64,000 bases of DNA from Tenacibaculum sp. MAR_2010_89. Its GTDB lineage: Bacteria; Bacteroidota; Bacteroidia; Flavobacteriales; Flavobacteriaceae. A model generated the notes under the pieces. It was not told where the DNA came from. It made no database searches and was given only the letters and a program-made list of their open reading frames with translations. This document shows, piece by piece, positions 24,107 through 33,152 of the stretch (its first letter is position 1; each line of letters begins with the position of its first letter). The stretch covers positions 1,798,001 to 1,862,000 of the forward strand of contig NZ_FNUB01000005.1 in NCBI RefSeq assembly GCF_900105985.1, given 5' to 3'. The position numbers were made by a program, and so were the translations under genes.

Positions 24107-27025
24107 ATGAAGAGAAAAGTAGTTTTATTTGTTTTAGTAATTATTGCAAACTTGGTAAATGGACAAGAATTAGATCCATTAGAATCAAAAAATAAAGAAG
24201 CACAAACCATTTGGGTAGATAGCATATTGAAATCAATGTCTATTGATGAAAAAATAGGGCAGCTATTTATGATTCAGGCGTATTCCAATAGAAACGATGA
24301 GCATGAGAAGTATATTAAAAATATGCTTACAAAATATCATGTTGGTAATTTGATTTTTATGCAAGGAACTCCTGAAAAACAAGTGTTACTAAATAACAAA
24401 TATCAGGCTACAGCTAAAGTGCCTTTATTGATAGGCTTTGATGGTGAATGGGGATTAGATATGCGTTTAAAAAAAGCGTATCGTTTTCCTTGGAATATGA
24501 CCTTAGGAGCAATAACAGATAATAAGTTATTAGAAGAAACAGGTAAAAGGATAGGAGAGCATTGTAAAAGAGTAGGTATTCATATAAATTTCGCACCAGT
24601 TGTTGATATAAATACAAATCCAAATAATCCTATTATTGGTAATCGTTCATTTGGAGAAAGTAAAGAAAACGTAACAGAAAAAGCAATAGCATTTACTAAA
24701 GGAATGCAAAGTGTTGGTGTGTTAGCAAATGCAAAGCATTTTCCTGGGCATGGTGATACAGCTACAGATTCGCATAAAACACTTCCAACTGTAAATTTTA
24801 CAGAGCAACGTTTAGACTCTATTGAGTTATATCCGTATAAAAAGATGTTTAAAGCTGGTGTTTCTAGTGTTATGGTTGCTCATTTAAGCATGCCTCAATT
24901 AGAGCAAAATATTGAATTACCATCTTCGCTATCAAAAACAATAGTAACCGATTTATTACAAACTAAATTAGGGTTTAAGGGGTTGGTTATTACTGATGGC
25001 TTAAATATGAAAGGTGCAGCCAATTACAATACTCCAGCTTCAATAAATTTAGCTACTTTTTTAGCAGGGAATGATTTGTTGTTGATTCCTCAAGACATTC
25101 CAGGGACCATAAATTTATTTAAAGAAGCTATTTTAAAAAATGAGCTAACTGAAGAAAGAATTAACCATTCTGTAAGTAAAATTTTAAAGGCAAAATTTTT
25201 AGCTGGATTAGCTAATTATAAACCGATATCTATAGATAGTTTAAAACAAGACTTGCATAGGCCAAAAGATAATGTTTTGCATAGGAGATTAATAAAAAAA
25301 GCAATTACTGTTGTAAAAAATGATACTGAAAACTTACCTATACAAAACCTTGAAACCAAAAAAATAGCATATGTTTCTTTAGGAAATGCAAAAGGAAATG
25401 ACTTTTTTAAAATGCTTAAAAATTATGCTAAAGTTGATCAAGTTTCTGATAAACATTTAAGTGTTTTGAATCAAAAATTGAAAAAATACACAACAGTAAT
25501 AGTAGGGTTTCATAAATCAAATAAACATCCATGGAAAGGGTATAAATTTACAAACAAAGAGTTAGTATGGCTACAAGAAATTTCTCGTAATAATAATGTA
25601 ATATTAACTGTATTTGCGAGTCCTTATAGCTTGTTAAAGGTAAAGTCATTTACAAACATTAAAACGGTAGTAGTCTCTTATCAGAACAGTAAATTATCTC
25701 AAGAGTTAACAGCCCAAGCTTTATTTGGAGCTTTTAAAATACAAGGTAAATTACCAGTGAGTATTCATGATACTTTTAAAGTAGGTGAAGGGATTGTAGT
25801 AAATGATCTAGATGTTTTAGAGTATACTATTCCTGAAGAAGTAGGTGTTTCTTCTGAGAAGTTAAAGATTATTGACAAAAGAATAGATACTATTTTAAAG
25901 AAAAGAATGGCACCAGGTGGTCAAGTTTTAATAGCTCGAAATGGAAAAGTTTTTTACCATAAAAGTTTTGGTTACCATACACTTTCTAAAAAAAGAAAAG
26001 TAAAGAAAACCGATATATATGATTTAGCGTCGTTAACAAAAATATTAGCATCGTTACCTATGATTATGAAGGCTGAAGAAGATAAGAAAATTAGTCTTTT
26101 TTCTAGTTTAGGAGATGTATTGCCTAGGTATTCTAAGTCTAACAAAGATACATTATTGTTAAAAGAAATACTGTCTCATTATGGACGATTACGTTCTTGG
26201 ATTCCTTTTTATTTAGAAACTAAAGATTCAATTACTGGTGAAAACTCATTACAATATTATAGAAAAAGAAAGTCTAAAGAGTTTAATATAAAAGTTGCAA
26301 AGAACTTATATTTAGCAAAAAGTTATAGAGATACAATATATAAGCATATTGTAGATTCAGAACAAAGAGAAAGGCCTGGATATAAGTATAGTGACTTAGG
26401 GTACTACATATTTAAAGAGATTATTGAAAGAAAATATAAGAGACCGTTAAATAAATTAGCATATGAAATGTTTTATAGTTCTTTAGGGGCATATAGAATG
26501 ACGTATTTACCACTTAAAAAGTTTAAAAAGAGCCAGATTGTACCTACGGAAAAAGATTCTTATTATAGAAATCAATTAGTGCATGGTTATGTTCATGATA
26601 TGGGAGCAGCTATGTTAGGTGGTGTTGGTGGTCATGCAGGTTTATTTGCAAACGCTAATGATGTAGCTAAAATAATGCAAATGTACCTTCAGAAAGGAAG
26701 CTATGGGGGTAAGAAATATTTTGAAGAAGAAACAATTGAGAAGTTTAATAAAAGATATTATGCCCATAAAAAAGTAAGAAGAGGTTTAGGGTTTGATAAA
26801 CCACAAATAAGACCTCAAGAAAAGCCAACTTGTGGATGTGTTTCTGATAAAAGTTTTGGACATAGTGGTTTTACAGGAACTTATACTTGGGCAGATCCTG
26901 AAAGTGGTATTTTGTATGTGTTTTTATCTAATAGGATATATCCAACAATGCGTAATAGAGGGCTTGTAAGAAGTAATATGCGTACAAAAATACAGCAAGA
27001 TATACAAGACGCTATTCTGTATTAG
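24107..27025 (+). CDS. GH3 beta-N-acetylglucosaminidase fused to serine beta-lactamase-like domain
   Basis: This 972-residue protein has a signal peptide (to about residue 20, VNG). The GH3 domain (about 30-370) has the NagZ-type motif KHFPGHGDTATDSHKTLP, providing the His/Asp acid-base pair, and the nucleophile Asp in LVITDGLNMKG. A GH3 C-terminal-like alpha/beta domain follows (about 385-560). The third domain (about 580-970) is a beta-lactamase/penicillin-binding-protein-like hydrolase with Ser-x-x-Lys in SLTK, a Tyr-Ser-Asp in place of Tyr-x-Asn, and HSG in GHSGFTGT. It is probably exported and acts on peptidoglycan fragments, cleaving GlcNAc linkages and perhaps peptide, ester or amide bonds. 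Its 3' end overlaps the convergent acyltransferase by 14 bases. Confidence 0.9.
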   Translation: MKRKVVLFVLVIIANLVNGQELDPLESKNKEAQTIWVDSILKSMSIDEKIGQLFMIQAYSNRNDEHEKYIKNMLTKYHVGNLIFMQGTPEKQVLLNNKYQATAKVPLLIGFDGEWGLDMRLKKAYRFPWNMTLGAITDNKLLEETGKRIGEHCKRVGIHINFAPVVDINTNPNNPIIGNRSFGESKENVTEKAIAFTKGMQSVGVLANAKHFPGHGDTATDSHKTLPTVNFTEQRLDSIELYPYKKMFKAGVSSVMVAHLSMPQLEQNIELPSSLSKTIVTDLLQTKLGFKGLVITDGLNMKGAANYNTPASINLATFLAGNDLLLIPQDIPGTINLFKEAILKNELTEERINHSVSKILKAKFLAGLANYKPISIDSLKQDLHRPKDNVLHRRLIKKAITVVKNDTENLPIQNLETKKIAYVSLGNAKGNDFFKMLKNYAKVDQVSDKHLSVLNQKLKKYTTVIVGFHKSNKHPWKGYKFTNKELVWLQEISRNNNVILTVFASPYSLLKVKSFTNIKTVVVSYQNSKLSQELTAQALFGAFKIQGKLPVSIHDTFKVGEGIVVNDLDVLEYTIPEEVGVSSEKLKIIDKRIDTILKKRMAPGGQVLIARNGKVFYHKSFGYHTLSKKRKVKKTDIYDLASLTKILASLPMIMKAEEDKKISLFSSLGDVLPRYSKSNKDTLLLKEILSHYGRLRSWIPFYLETKDSITGENSLQYYRKRKSKEFNIKVAKNLYLAKSYRDTIYKHIVDSEQRERPGYKYSDLGYYIFKEIIERKYKRPLNKLAYEMFYSSLGAYRMTYLPLKKFKKSQIVPTEKDSYYRNQLVHGYVHDMGAAMLGGVGGHAGLFANANDVAKIMQMYLQKGSYGGKKYFEEETIEKFNKRYYAHKKVRRGLGFDKPQIRPQEKPTCGCVSDKSFGHSGFTGTYTWADPESGILYVFLSNRIYPTMRNRGLVRSNMRTKIQQDIQDAILY

Positions 27026-28055
27026 TAGGGGATAGCTTTGCGTATGCAAGAATAATAAAGAAACTAATAATTAAATAAATTATAGCGATTTCTTTATTAA
27101 ATATATAGTTAATAATTAAGCTTTGAAAAATATAAAAAAAAGGAAATAAGATAATATTAAAACCAAAACGAAACGTATCTAAAAATTCAATTTCATCTAC
27201 TTTTTTAGAAGCAATTTTCCATAATGTATATGGAATAATACTATTTAATATAACTAAGAAAAGTAATGGTTTTAAATAGTTAAATGTACTTTTTGAATTA
27301 TCGTTAATATTATTAGTATAATCTAAATTATTTATTTTATGAATTTCTGTAAAATCAACATTAGCTTTATTTAATTTAGTAAGTGTTTTTTCATAATTAG
27401 CATCATCTGGAATATGAACAGTTAGTTGTTTAAGCTGTTCAAGAACCTCTTTTTTTAAGTTTTTAGTTACTTCAAACCTATTCACCTCGTTCATACATGA
27501 GTTGGTTTCAATAGGAATACCAAAACTTAAAGCAATTTTTGAGGGGTATTTTGAAGAGTTTTGATAAGTAATACCAACTGGAACTACGTAAAGCTTTGTT
27601 TTTGGGTGTTTATCAAGTGTTTGAAATATAATTCGAGTAAAACCTTTACTTAATGGCCTAATTGATCTTTTACGATTATGACTCCCTTCAGGAAAAATAA
27701 GAAGTGTTTTGTTTTTTGATAATAACTGCTCACACTTGTTAAAAATGGCTTCATTTTTTGATAATTGTTTGATACCGTCTCTAATTCTATAAACTGGCAT
27801 CATTCCTAATAGATCAAAAAAATATGCAACAATAGGTTTTTTAAATACAGCAGCTCTTACTAAAAAGTGAGTTTTACGTTTAATATGTGTTGCAATTAAT
27901 ATTGGGTCTATTAATCCATTTGGATGATTAGCCGTAAATAAAACAGCTCCATCTTTGGGAATGTTTTGACTACCATTTATTTTTATTTTTTTAGAATAAA
28001 AAAATAAACCGGTTTTAATAAAAAATTTAAAAGTATAATATAAAATAGTACGCAT
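27012..28055 (-). CDS. PlsC-like glycerolipid acyltransferase
   Basis: This 347-residue protein is read from the ATG at 28055, whose first base is shared with the stop of the transporter gene (TAATG). A longer frame inside that gene is ignored. The LPLAT domain spans about residues 15-215, with the catalytic-type motif NHPNGLIDP (Asn-His-x-x-x-x-x-Asp) and the acceptor site FPEGSHNRKRSIRPLSKG. The C-terminal 110 residues carry two or three membrane helices. It should transfer acyl chains to lysophospholipid or a related lipid at the inner membrane. An AcP- or CoA-acyl donor cannot be told from sequence. Confidence 0.9.
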   Translation of the reverse strand: MRTILYYTFKFFIKTGLFFYSKKIKINGSQNIPKDGAVLFTANHPNGLIDPILIATHIKRKTHFLVRAAVFKKPIVAYFFDLLGMMPVYRIRDGIKQLSKNEAIFNKCEQLLSKNKTLLIFPEGSHNRKRSIRPLSKGFTRIIFQTLDKHPKTKLYVVPVGITYQNSSKYPSKIALSFGIPIETNSCMNEVNRFEVTKNLKKEVLEQLKQLTVHIPDDANYEKTLTKLNKANVDFTEIHKINNLDYTNNINDNSKSTFNYLKPLLFLVILNSIIPYTLWKIASKKVDEIEFLDTFRFGFNIILFPFFYIFQSLIINYIFNKEIAIIYLIISFFIILAYAKLSPTNTE

Positions 28056-28972
28056 TATGTTTTCTTTTTTCTTCCCCAGTAGGTAGCTAATAACATTCCT
28101 GAAAAGATGTCCCAAACTCCCCAAAAAGCAGCAAGTAAAGCCATTCCTCCAAGGCCATCAAAAAAACTAAAAATAAGTAACAATCCTAAGCCACCATTTT
28201 GTATTCCAGTTTCTATTGAAATTGTTTTACAATCTTTGGTCGACAATTTAAACAATTTAGCTGTTGAGTATCCAATGAAATAAGCAAATAGATTATGAAA
28301 AATTACTAAGAATAAAACTAAATGTATGTGGTTTTTAAAAATATTAGCATTGTCATATAATGCAATTATTATTAATAAGAGAAATACGGAAACTGAAAAC
28401 GGTTTTAAAACAATGTTTATTTTTTTTGCCATTTCTTTGTGATAATAGTTAACCAGCATTCCTAACAAAAGAGGGATGCCTAAAATGAGTAAAACAAGTT
28501 TTGTTAATTCGTAAGGGTTAAGGTTAACTGTTTTTAAAATAGCTTTAGTGGGAGGGTATAAACTACCCCATAAGTTTAAGTTAATAGGGGTTAAAGCAAT
28601 ACAAACCAAAGTAGCGAAAGCAGTTAAGCTAATTGATAATGCAGTATTCCCTTTTGCCATTTTACTGAAAAAATTAGATACATTACCTCCTGGACATGCG
28701 GCTATTAATATCATTCCTAAAGCAAAACTAGGATGAGGTTTTATAATAATAACTAGTAAAAATGTAAATAAAGGTAATAAAATGAATTGTGATAGTATTC
28801 CTACTAAAATAATTTTCGGGTTCTTAAATAGTCTTTTAAAATCGTCTATAGAGATATCTAATGATACACCAAACATAATGATAGCTAATGCTATATTTAG
28901 CATCCAGAGTGCTTCTGTGTCAAAATTTATTTGAATAGAATCTATTTGAAAAAGTTTAATGTTTAAAAGCAT
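28055..28972 (-). CDS. Bile acid:sodium symporter family transporter
   Basis: This 305-residue protein is read from the ATG at 28972 (MLLNIKLFQI); a TTG two codons upstream is also in frame. About nine to ten transmembrane helices are visible. Family motifs include MFGVSLDISIDDFKRLFKNP early, ACPGGNVSNFFSKMAKGNTALS in the sodium-binding core, and IETGIQNGGLGLLL late. The transported solute is unknown and is probably an organic anion; the name does not imply bile acid. Its 5' end overlaps the 3' end of the DUF4159 gene by 17 bases, and its stop overlaps the acyltransferase start, giving a three-gene operon. Confidence 0.92.
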   Translation of the reverse strand: MLLNIKLFQIDSIQINFDTEALWMLNIALAIIMFGVSLDISIDDFKRLFKNPKIILVGILSQFILLPLFTFLLVIIIKPHPSFALGMILIAACPGGNVSNFFSKMAKGNTALSISLTAFATLVCIALTPINLNLWGSLYPPTKAILKTVNLNPYELTKLVLLILGIPLLLGMLVNYYHKEMAKKINIVLKPFSVSVFLLLIIIALYDNANIFKNHIHLVLFLVIFHNLFAYFIGYSTAKLFKLSTKDCKTISIETGIQNGGLGLLLIFSFFDGLGGMALLAAFWGVWDIFSGMLLATYWGRKKKT

Positions 28973-29597
28973 ACTCAATAATATTAGCTCCCATTTTTAA
29001 AGCTTTTTCTCTTGTTTCTTTTGGGTTGTTATGTACAGGAGAATCCTCCCAACCATCATTTAAGTCACTTTCATAGTCATAAAACAAAACCAACCTGCCA
29101 TTATGAAATAGTCCAAAACCTTGTGGCTTTTTTTTGTTATGCTCATGTATTTTAGGAAGCCCTTTTGGAAAAGAAAAAGTTTGATTGTAAATAGGATGGT
29201 TTAAAGGTATTTCTTGTAATTCACTTGTAGGAAAAACTTTTTTTAACTCCCTTCTGATATATTTATCTAAGCCATAATTATCTGAAATATGCAAAAAACC
29301 ACCAGATGTAAGATAGTTTCTTAAGGTTTCAGAATCTTCGCTATTAAAAAAGATATTACCATGACCAGTTATAAAAATTATAGGGTAATTAAATAAAGCA
29401 TTATCATTTAAAGAAACTGTTTGCGGTTCTTTGTCAATTGATGTTTTTGTGTAGGTATTTGTGTAGGTAATCAAATTTGGTAGAGCTGTTGGATTTGCAT
29501 ACCAGTCACCACCACCTTGATATTTCAAAATTGCTATCTGTTGAGCGTTAACAAAAAATGAAAAAAAGAATAAATAAATATATATGTTGCTTTTCAC
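28956..29597 (-). CDS. Secreted DUF4159 protein
   Basis: This roughly 213-residue protein is read from a GTG at 29597, which gives a clean signal peptide (KSNIYIYLFFFSFFVNAQ). An upstream TTG at 29618 adds seven residues. The mature part matches the DUF4159 type: ILKYQGGGDWYANPTALPNL, FITGHGNIFF, LTSGGFLHISDNYG, then YYES-like YDYESDLNDGWED. The fold resembles ThuA/glutamine-amidotransferase-like proteins. The function is unknown. First gene of an operon with the symporter-like gene and the acyltransferase; no perfect -7 box was found ahead of it. Confidence 0.82.
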   Translation of the reverse strand: MKSNIYIYLFFFSFFVNAQQIAILKYQGGGDWYANPTALPNLITYTNTYTKTSIDKEPQTVSLNDNALFNYPIIFITGHGNIFFNSEDSETLRNYLTSGGFLHISDNYGLDKYIRRELKKVFPTSELQEIPLNHPIYNQTFSFPKGLPKIHEHNKKKPQGFGLFHNGRLVLFYDYESDLNDGWEDSPVHNNPKETREKALKMGANIIEYAFKH

Positions 29598-29637
29598 TAA
29601 AAGTATTTTAGTTGACAATATAATAAAACATAATTAA

Positions 29638-29666
29638 AAAACACCAGCTATAATAACTGGTGTTTT
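29638..29666. terminator. Terminator-like hairpin, copy 1
   Basis: A stem built on AACACCAG / CTGGTGTT with flanking A and T runs, followed by TTTTCTTTTTT. It resembles an intrinsic terminator on the plus strand and, because of the A-run, also on the minus strand. It is about 214 bases from a similar hairpin at 29852. Confidence 0.6.
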
Positions 29667-29768
29667 CTTTTTTCCCCTTAAGAAATTTAATATCATTAAA
29701 GCTTTCTATCTCAGAAATATAAAATTCAATTAATTTCACTACAATAATAATTGTTTTTTTTATTTGTA

Positions 29769-29804
29769 GAGTTCGAAAACGTCCAGAATGGGTGTTTTCG
29801 AACT
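29769..29804. repeat. Inverted repeat element, copy 1
   Basis: Arms AGTTCGAAAAC (29770-29780) and GTTTTCGAACT (29794-29804) are perfect complements around a 13-base centre beginning GTCCAGA. The 19-base left half (29769-29787) recurs exactly at 30032-30050, and the right arm with its flank (GTGTTTTCGAACTAATT) also recurs. Confidence 0.8.
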
Positions 29805-29851
29805 AATTTTCGTGCTTTTTAAAAAATATTCATTGAATTAATTTAAATAAA

Positions 29852-29879
29852 AAACACCAACTATACATAGCTGGTGTTT
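29852..29879. terminator. Terminator-like hairpin, copy 2
   Basis: The stem AAACACCA (29852-29859) / TGGTGTTT (29872-29879) has an inner CTA/TAG pair. It shares the ACACCA stem word with the hairpin at 29638, so it looks like a diverged duplicate. The T-tract is short. Confidence 0.5.
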
Positions 29880-30031
29880 AAGGTTTAAACCTTTTCTTTC
29901 TCATCGTTGAGCCTCTTAACTCAACAATATCTTTTAGAAATTATATTTAATAATAAAAAACCCCTTCAAAATTTTTGTATTTTAAATATTTATTTCTCTT
30001 AAATCAAATTTAGTGTATCTATTTATAAATT

Positions 30032-30067
30032 GAGTTCGAAAACGTCCAGATTAAGTGTTTTCGAACT
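30032..30067. repeat. Inverted repeat element, copy 2
   Basis: Same perfect 11-base arms as copy 1 (30033-30043 and 30057-30067) with centre GTCCAGATTAAGT. It ends 20 bases beyond the stop codon of the membrane AraC gene at 30088, on the plus-strand left side. Both copies share orientation and differ mainly in the right half of the loop. Confidence 0.8.
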
Positions 30068-30087
30068 AATTAAGTGTTAAAATCATC

Positions 30088-31263
30088 TTAAATAGCTAAA
30101 GAAGCTTTGTTTCGATAATTAAATGGAGTTAAACCTGTATGTTTTTTGAAAACGGTAAAAAAAGTTGATTTTGAATTAAATCCAGATTCAAGACCTATTG
30201 AGGCAATTGTATAATTTTGATATTCTGAATTAATTAATAAATTTTTAGCTTGCTCAATCCTCATTTCATTTAAATAATCAATAAAACTTTTATTTGCTAT
30301 TGTATTGATTATAAGAGATAATGTACTAGGGCTAAAGTCAAAATCTTCTGAAAGGTTTTGTAATGTATACTTTGTAAGTAAAAATTTTTTTTCTGCTCTT
30401 ATAAAACTATCTATCTTGAAAAAATATTCTTTATATTTTTCAAGTTGTTCATTAGAAATCGCTGTTTCAGTTGAGTTTAAATTAACTTCCTGTTTTGTTT
30501 CTGAAATTATAGGGTATGTTAAAAGAACTTCCCTTAGGTGTTGTCTTTCTTTTAAAACTCTAAGTTGTCTAAGTCCTTGGTAACCTAACCAATAAATTAA
30601 TACGGTTGTATATATTCTTAAAGGGTAATAAGAAAACATAAACCCTTTGAAATTCATACTTACTTTAATTACTAATGCAGTAATCCATAAGATGTAGCCA
30701 ACTGATGAAAGTTTGAAAAAAGTATTAATCCATTTTAAATTATCGTATGATAATATTTTTGGAAATAATTTTTCTCTTCTGTAAAGAATATAGAACGAAT
30801 AGATAAAAAGGCTAATAGATATTGAGAAACTAATTATTTCTTCAATTGAAGTATAGCGTTCGTAAATAAAATCTTGATGCTCATTTGAATTAACAGCACT
30901 ATAATATAACACAAAACTAACTTGTGCAACTATTGAAGAGATGAAAAGAGGAATTATAAGTTTAAGTAAGTTATAAGTTTTAGAAGTTATTTTTAAATAA
31001 TTAATTAAAAACATATACAAAAAAGGCATAGCTAAAAAATGCCAAGGTATTTGAATATAATCTAAAGCGAACTTATGTTGAAATAACTTGTTTTCTAGGA
31101 CCCATGACTGTATGTTGTTTAAAGAAATAGATAGGATAAGTAAATTTAAGTATAGCATACTTTTATCCTTGCCGTTTTTTGATGAAAACAGAATTATACT
31201 AAACGCAAACCCATGTAACGCGCTAATAAGTAAGAACAAATTAAAGAAATCTGATGTACTCAA
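30088..31263 (-). CDS. Membrane-embedded AraC-family regulator
   Basis: This 391-residue protein has an N-terminal half (about residues 5-240) with seven hydrophobic segments, followed by a linker and a C-terminal AraC helix-turn-helix domain (about 290-385; YTLQNLSEDFDFSPSTLSLIIN... SIGLESGFNSKSTFFTVFKKHTGLTPFNYR). Such one-component regulators in Flavobacteriaceae sense at the membrane and bind DNA directly. The start is TTG at 31263, just ahead of DFFNLFLLISALHGF, which is the usual N-terminus of this group. No enzyme neighbours point to a ligand. The duplicated inverted repeats lie just downstream of its stop. Confidence 0.9.
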   Translation of the reverse strand: MSTSDFFNLFLLISALHGFAFSIILFSSKNGKDKSMLYLNLLILSISLNNIQSWVLENKLFQHKFALDYIQIPWHFLAMPFLYMFLINYLKITSKTYNLLKLIIPLFISSIVAQVSFVLYYSAVNSNEHQDFIYERYTSIEEIISFSISISLFIYSFYILYRREKLFPKILSYDNLKWINTFFKLSSVGYILWITALVIKVSMNFKGFMFSYYPLRIYTTVLIYWLGYQGLRQLRVLKERQHLREVLLTYPIISETKQEVNLNSTETAISNEQLEKYKEYFFKIDSFIRAEKKFLLTKYTLQNLSEDFDFSPSTLSLIINTIANKSFIDYLNEMRIEQAKNLLINSEYQNYTIASIGLESGFNSKSTFFTVFKKHTGLTPFNYRNKASLAI

Positions 31264-31300
31264 TGTTAGTTTTTAATTGAGTTAAATATACAAAAAAGAA

Positions 31301-32011
31301 TTATTGATGTAAAAAACTAATTTGTTGTACTGCTGTTAATCCAGCTGTTTCTGTTCTTAATCTTGTGTTACCTAGGGTTATAGGAGTGAATTTTTGAGAT
31401 AAAGATTTTTTAATTTCATCTGTGGAAAAATCACCTTCAGGACCAATTAGTATTGTATAACTTGAAGCTAAATCTATACCGTCTTTTAAAGTATTCTTTT
31501 TAGCGTCATCCTCACAATGAGCTATAAATAATTGACTTGAAAGTTTTTGTTGAATAAATTCAGAAAATTTAACTGGCTCATTTAGTTTAGGTAATTTATA
31601 CTGCAATGATTGTTTCATAGCAGCTTGTATTATTTTAGCTAACCTTTCAGTTTTTACAACTTTCCTTTCAGAATTTTTACAAATAATAGGTGTGATTTCA
31701 TCAATACCAATTTCTGTAGCCTTTTCAAGAAACCATTCTAAACGATCGTTGTTTTTTGTAGGAGCAATGGCAACATGGAGATAATAATTTCGTGAACTTT
31801 TTTTTTCTTCTTTTTTAATAATAGTTACAATACATTTCTTATCGCTGGCAATTACTATTTTTACAGTAAATAAATAGTGATTACCATTGGTTATGTAAAG
31901 TATATCACCTTCTTTTTTACGTAAAACACGAACTATATGTCTGCTCTCATCTTTATCAAAAGTGAATTGCTTTGTGTCTTCAGAAATATGTTGATTATAA
32001 AATAACTGCAT
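31301..32011 (-). CDS. rsmE: 16S rRNA m3U1498 methyltransferase
   Basis: This 236-residue protein has an N-terminal PUA-like region (about 1-70; DESRHIVRVLRKKEGD) and a C-terminal SPOUT methyltransferase domain with knot motifs WFLEKATEIGIDEITPI, IGPEGDFSTDEI and LGNTRLRTETAGLTAVQ. It methylates U1498 of 16S rRNA using S-adenosylmethionine. Length and motifs are normal for RsmE. Its ATG shares one base with the stop of the GNAT gene (TAATG). Confidence 0.96.
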   Translation of the reverse strand: MQLFYNQHISEDTKQFTFDKDESRHIVRVLRKKEGDILYITNGNHYLFTVKIVIASDKKCIVTIIKKEEKKSSRNYYLHVAIAPTKNNDRLEWFLEKATEIGIDEITPIICKNSERKVVKTERLAKIIQAAMKQSLQYKLPKLNEPVKFSEFIQQKLSSQLFIAHCEDDAKKNTLKDGIDLASSYTILIGPEGDFSTDEIKKSLSQKFTPITLGNTRLRTETAGLTAVQQISFLHQ

Positions 32012-33129
32012 TATAAATTAATTCTATAAGTTCTTCTTCTTTTATGAGTTTCTGGATTAAAATCTTTCCAAATTTTATGAATAGCTTCGTTTTCTTCTAA
32101 TTCAGGAGTTCGAATACAGTTTTCAATATTTCTATCTGAAAAAGTTTCACAATATTGGCTAAATAAAATAGCAGTAACACCTTTATTTTGATAGTCAGGA
32201 TGTACACCAATTAAATAAAAAGTAACATCTTTAGAGTTTTTTCTTGCGTTTAGTAAATGAAAAAGACCAAAAGGAAAGAGTTTACCTTTTGCTTTTTGAA
32301 GCGCTTCAGAAAAAGAGGGCATTACAATAGCAAAACCAACTAGTTTATGATTACTATCAATAACAAATTTTATATACTCAGGATTAATAAAACTGATGTA
32401 TTTTTTTTTGAAATATGCTATTTGTTCATCAGAAATAGGAACGTAGGTTGAAAGTTTTGAATAGGTTTTACCAAATAAATCAAACATTTCATCTACATAA
32501 GGCATTATTTTTTTAGTAGAAGTGAAATTTAGTTGTTTTAAATTATATCGATTTTGAATTAAGTTACTTATTCTTTTATATTTTTTTGCATCAACATTTT
32601 TAAAAAGAAATTTATTTTCTAAATATTCTTTTTCTTTTTTAAAACCTAATTCTTCTAAATGAACTTTATAATAAGGATGGTTATACCATGTGATCATAGT
32701 ACCAATATGATTAAAACCTTCTGTCAAAACACCTGTCTTGTCAAGATTATTAAAGCCAATTGGACCTTCTACGTATTCAAGCTTGTTTTTATATCCTATT
32801 TCTTTTACTTTATCTAATAAAGCTTTGCTAACATTGACATCATCAATAACATCATACCACCCAAACCGCATTTTTTTTAATCCTTGTTTCTCTACTTCAT
32901 AAGTATTAATAATAGCTACAATTCGTCCAACTATTTTGTCGTTTTTTAATGCAATAAAAAATTGAGCATTAGCATGTTCAAAAACTGGGTTTTTTGTTTT
33001 ATCAAAACTGGCTATTTCGTCATTTATTATTGGTGGTACCCAGTAAGGATTATCTTTATAAAGTGAAAAAGGAAATTTAACAAACTGTTTCATTTCCTTT
33101 TTAGTATTTATTTCTTTAATGGTAATCAT
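32011..33129 (-). CDS. GNAT-superfamily acyltransferase-like protein
   Basis: This 372-residue protein has an N-terminal motif KFPFSLYKDNPYWVPPI followed by FIALKNDKIVGRIVAIIN. A second GNAT-like half (about 230-330) has HKLVGFAIVMPS and a CoA-binding-type loop VHPDYQNKGVTAILF. It is likely a double-GNAT or GNAT with an N-terminal pseudo-domain. The substrate is unknown. Relatives in Flavobacteria are sometimes called GTP cyclohydrolase, for which no motif is present here. It sits between the outer-membrane protein gene and rsmE, overlapping the latter by one base. Confidence 0.82.
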   Translation of the reverse strand: MITIKEINTKKEMKQFVKFPFSLYKDNPYWVPPIINDEIASFDKTKNPVFEHANAQFFIALKNDKIVGRIVAIINTYEVEKQGLKKMRFGWYDVIDDVNVSKALLDKVKEIGYKNKLEYVEGPIGFNNLDKTGVLTEGFNHIGTMITWYNHPYYKVHLEELGFKKEKEYLENKFLFKNVDAKKYKRISNLIQNRYNLKQLNFTSTKKIMPYVDEMFDLFGKTYSKLSTYVPISDEQIAYFKKKYISFINPEYIKFVIDSNHKLVGFAIVMPSFSEALQKAKGKLFPFGLFHLLNARKNSKDVTFYLIGVHPDYQNKGVTAILFSQYCETFSDRNIENCIRTPELEENEAIHKIWKDFNPETHKRRRTYRINL

Positions 33130-33152
33130 ATAAAGTGTATGATTTCTGTTTT

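Larger units (their letters stand above)
29619..30087. other. Hairpin-rich intergenic region without a gene
   Basis: This 470-bp gap between the membrane AraC gene and the DUF4159 gene has no credible open frame. It holds two ACACCAG-type hairpins, two copies of a longer inverted repeat with identical left halves, a perfect palindrome AGGTTTAAACCT (29881-29892), and a GTTGAG (29906-29911) / CTCAAC (29920-29925) hairpin. The alternating order hairpin, repeat, hairpin, repeat suggests a duplicated module. Separate entries describe the parts. Confidence 0.7.

Noticed and set aside
29881..29925. Palindrome AGGTTTAAACCT and GTTGAG/CTCAAC hairpin considered as an integron attC-like site
   Set aside because: The paired R and L boxes with the right spacing are absent, and no integrase or cassette gene lies nearby.
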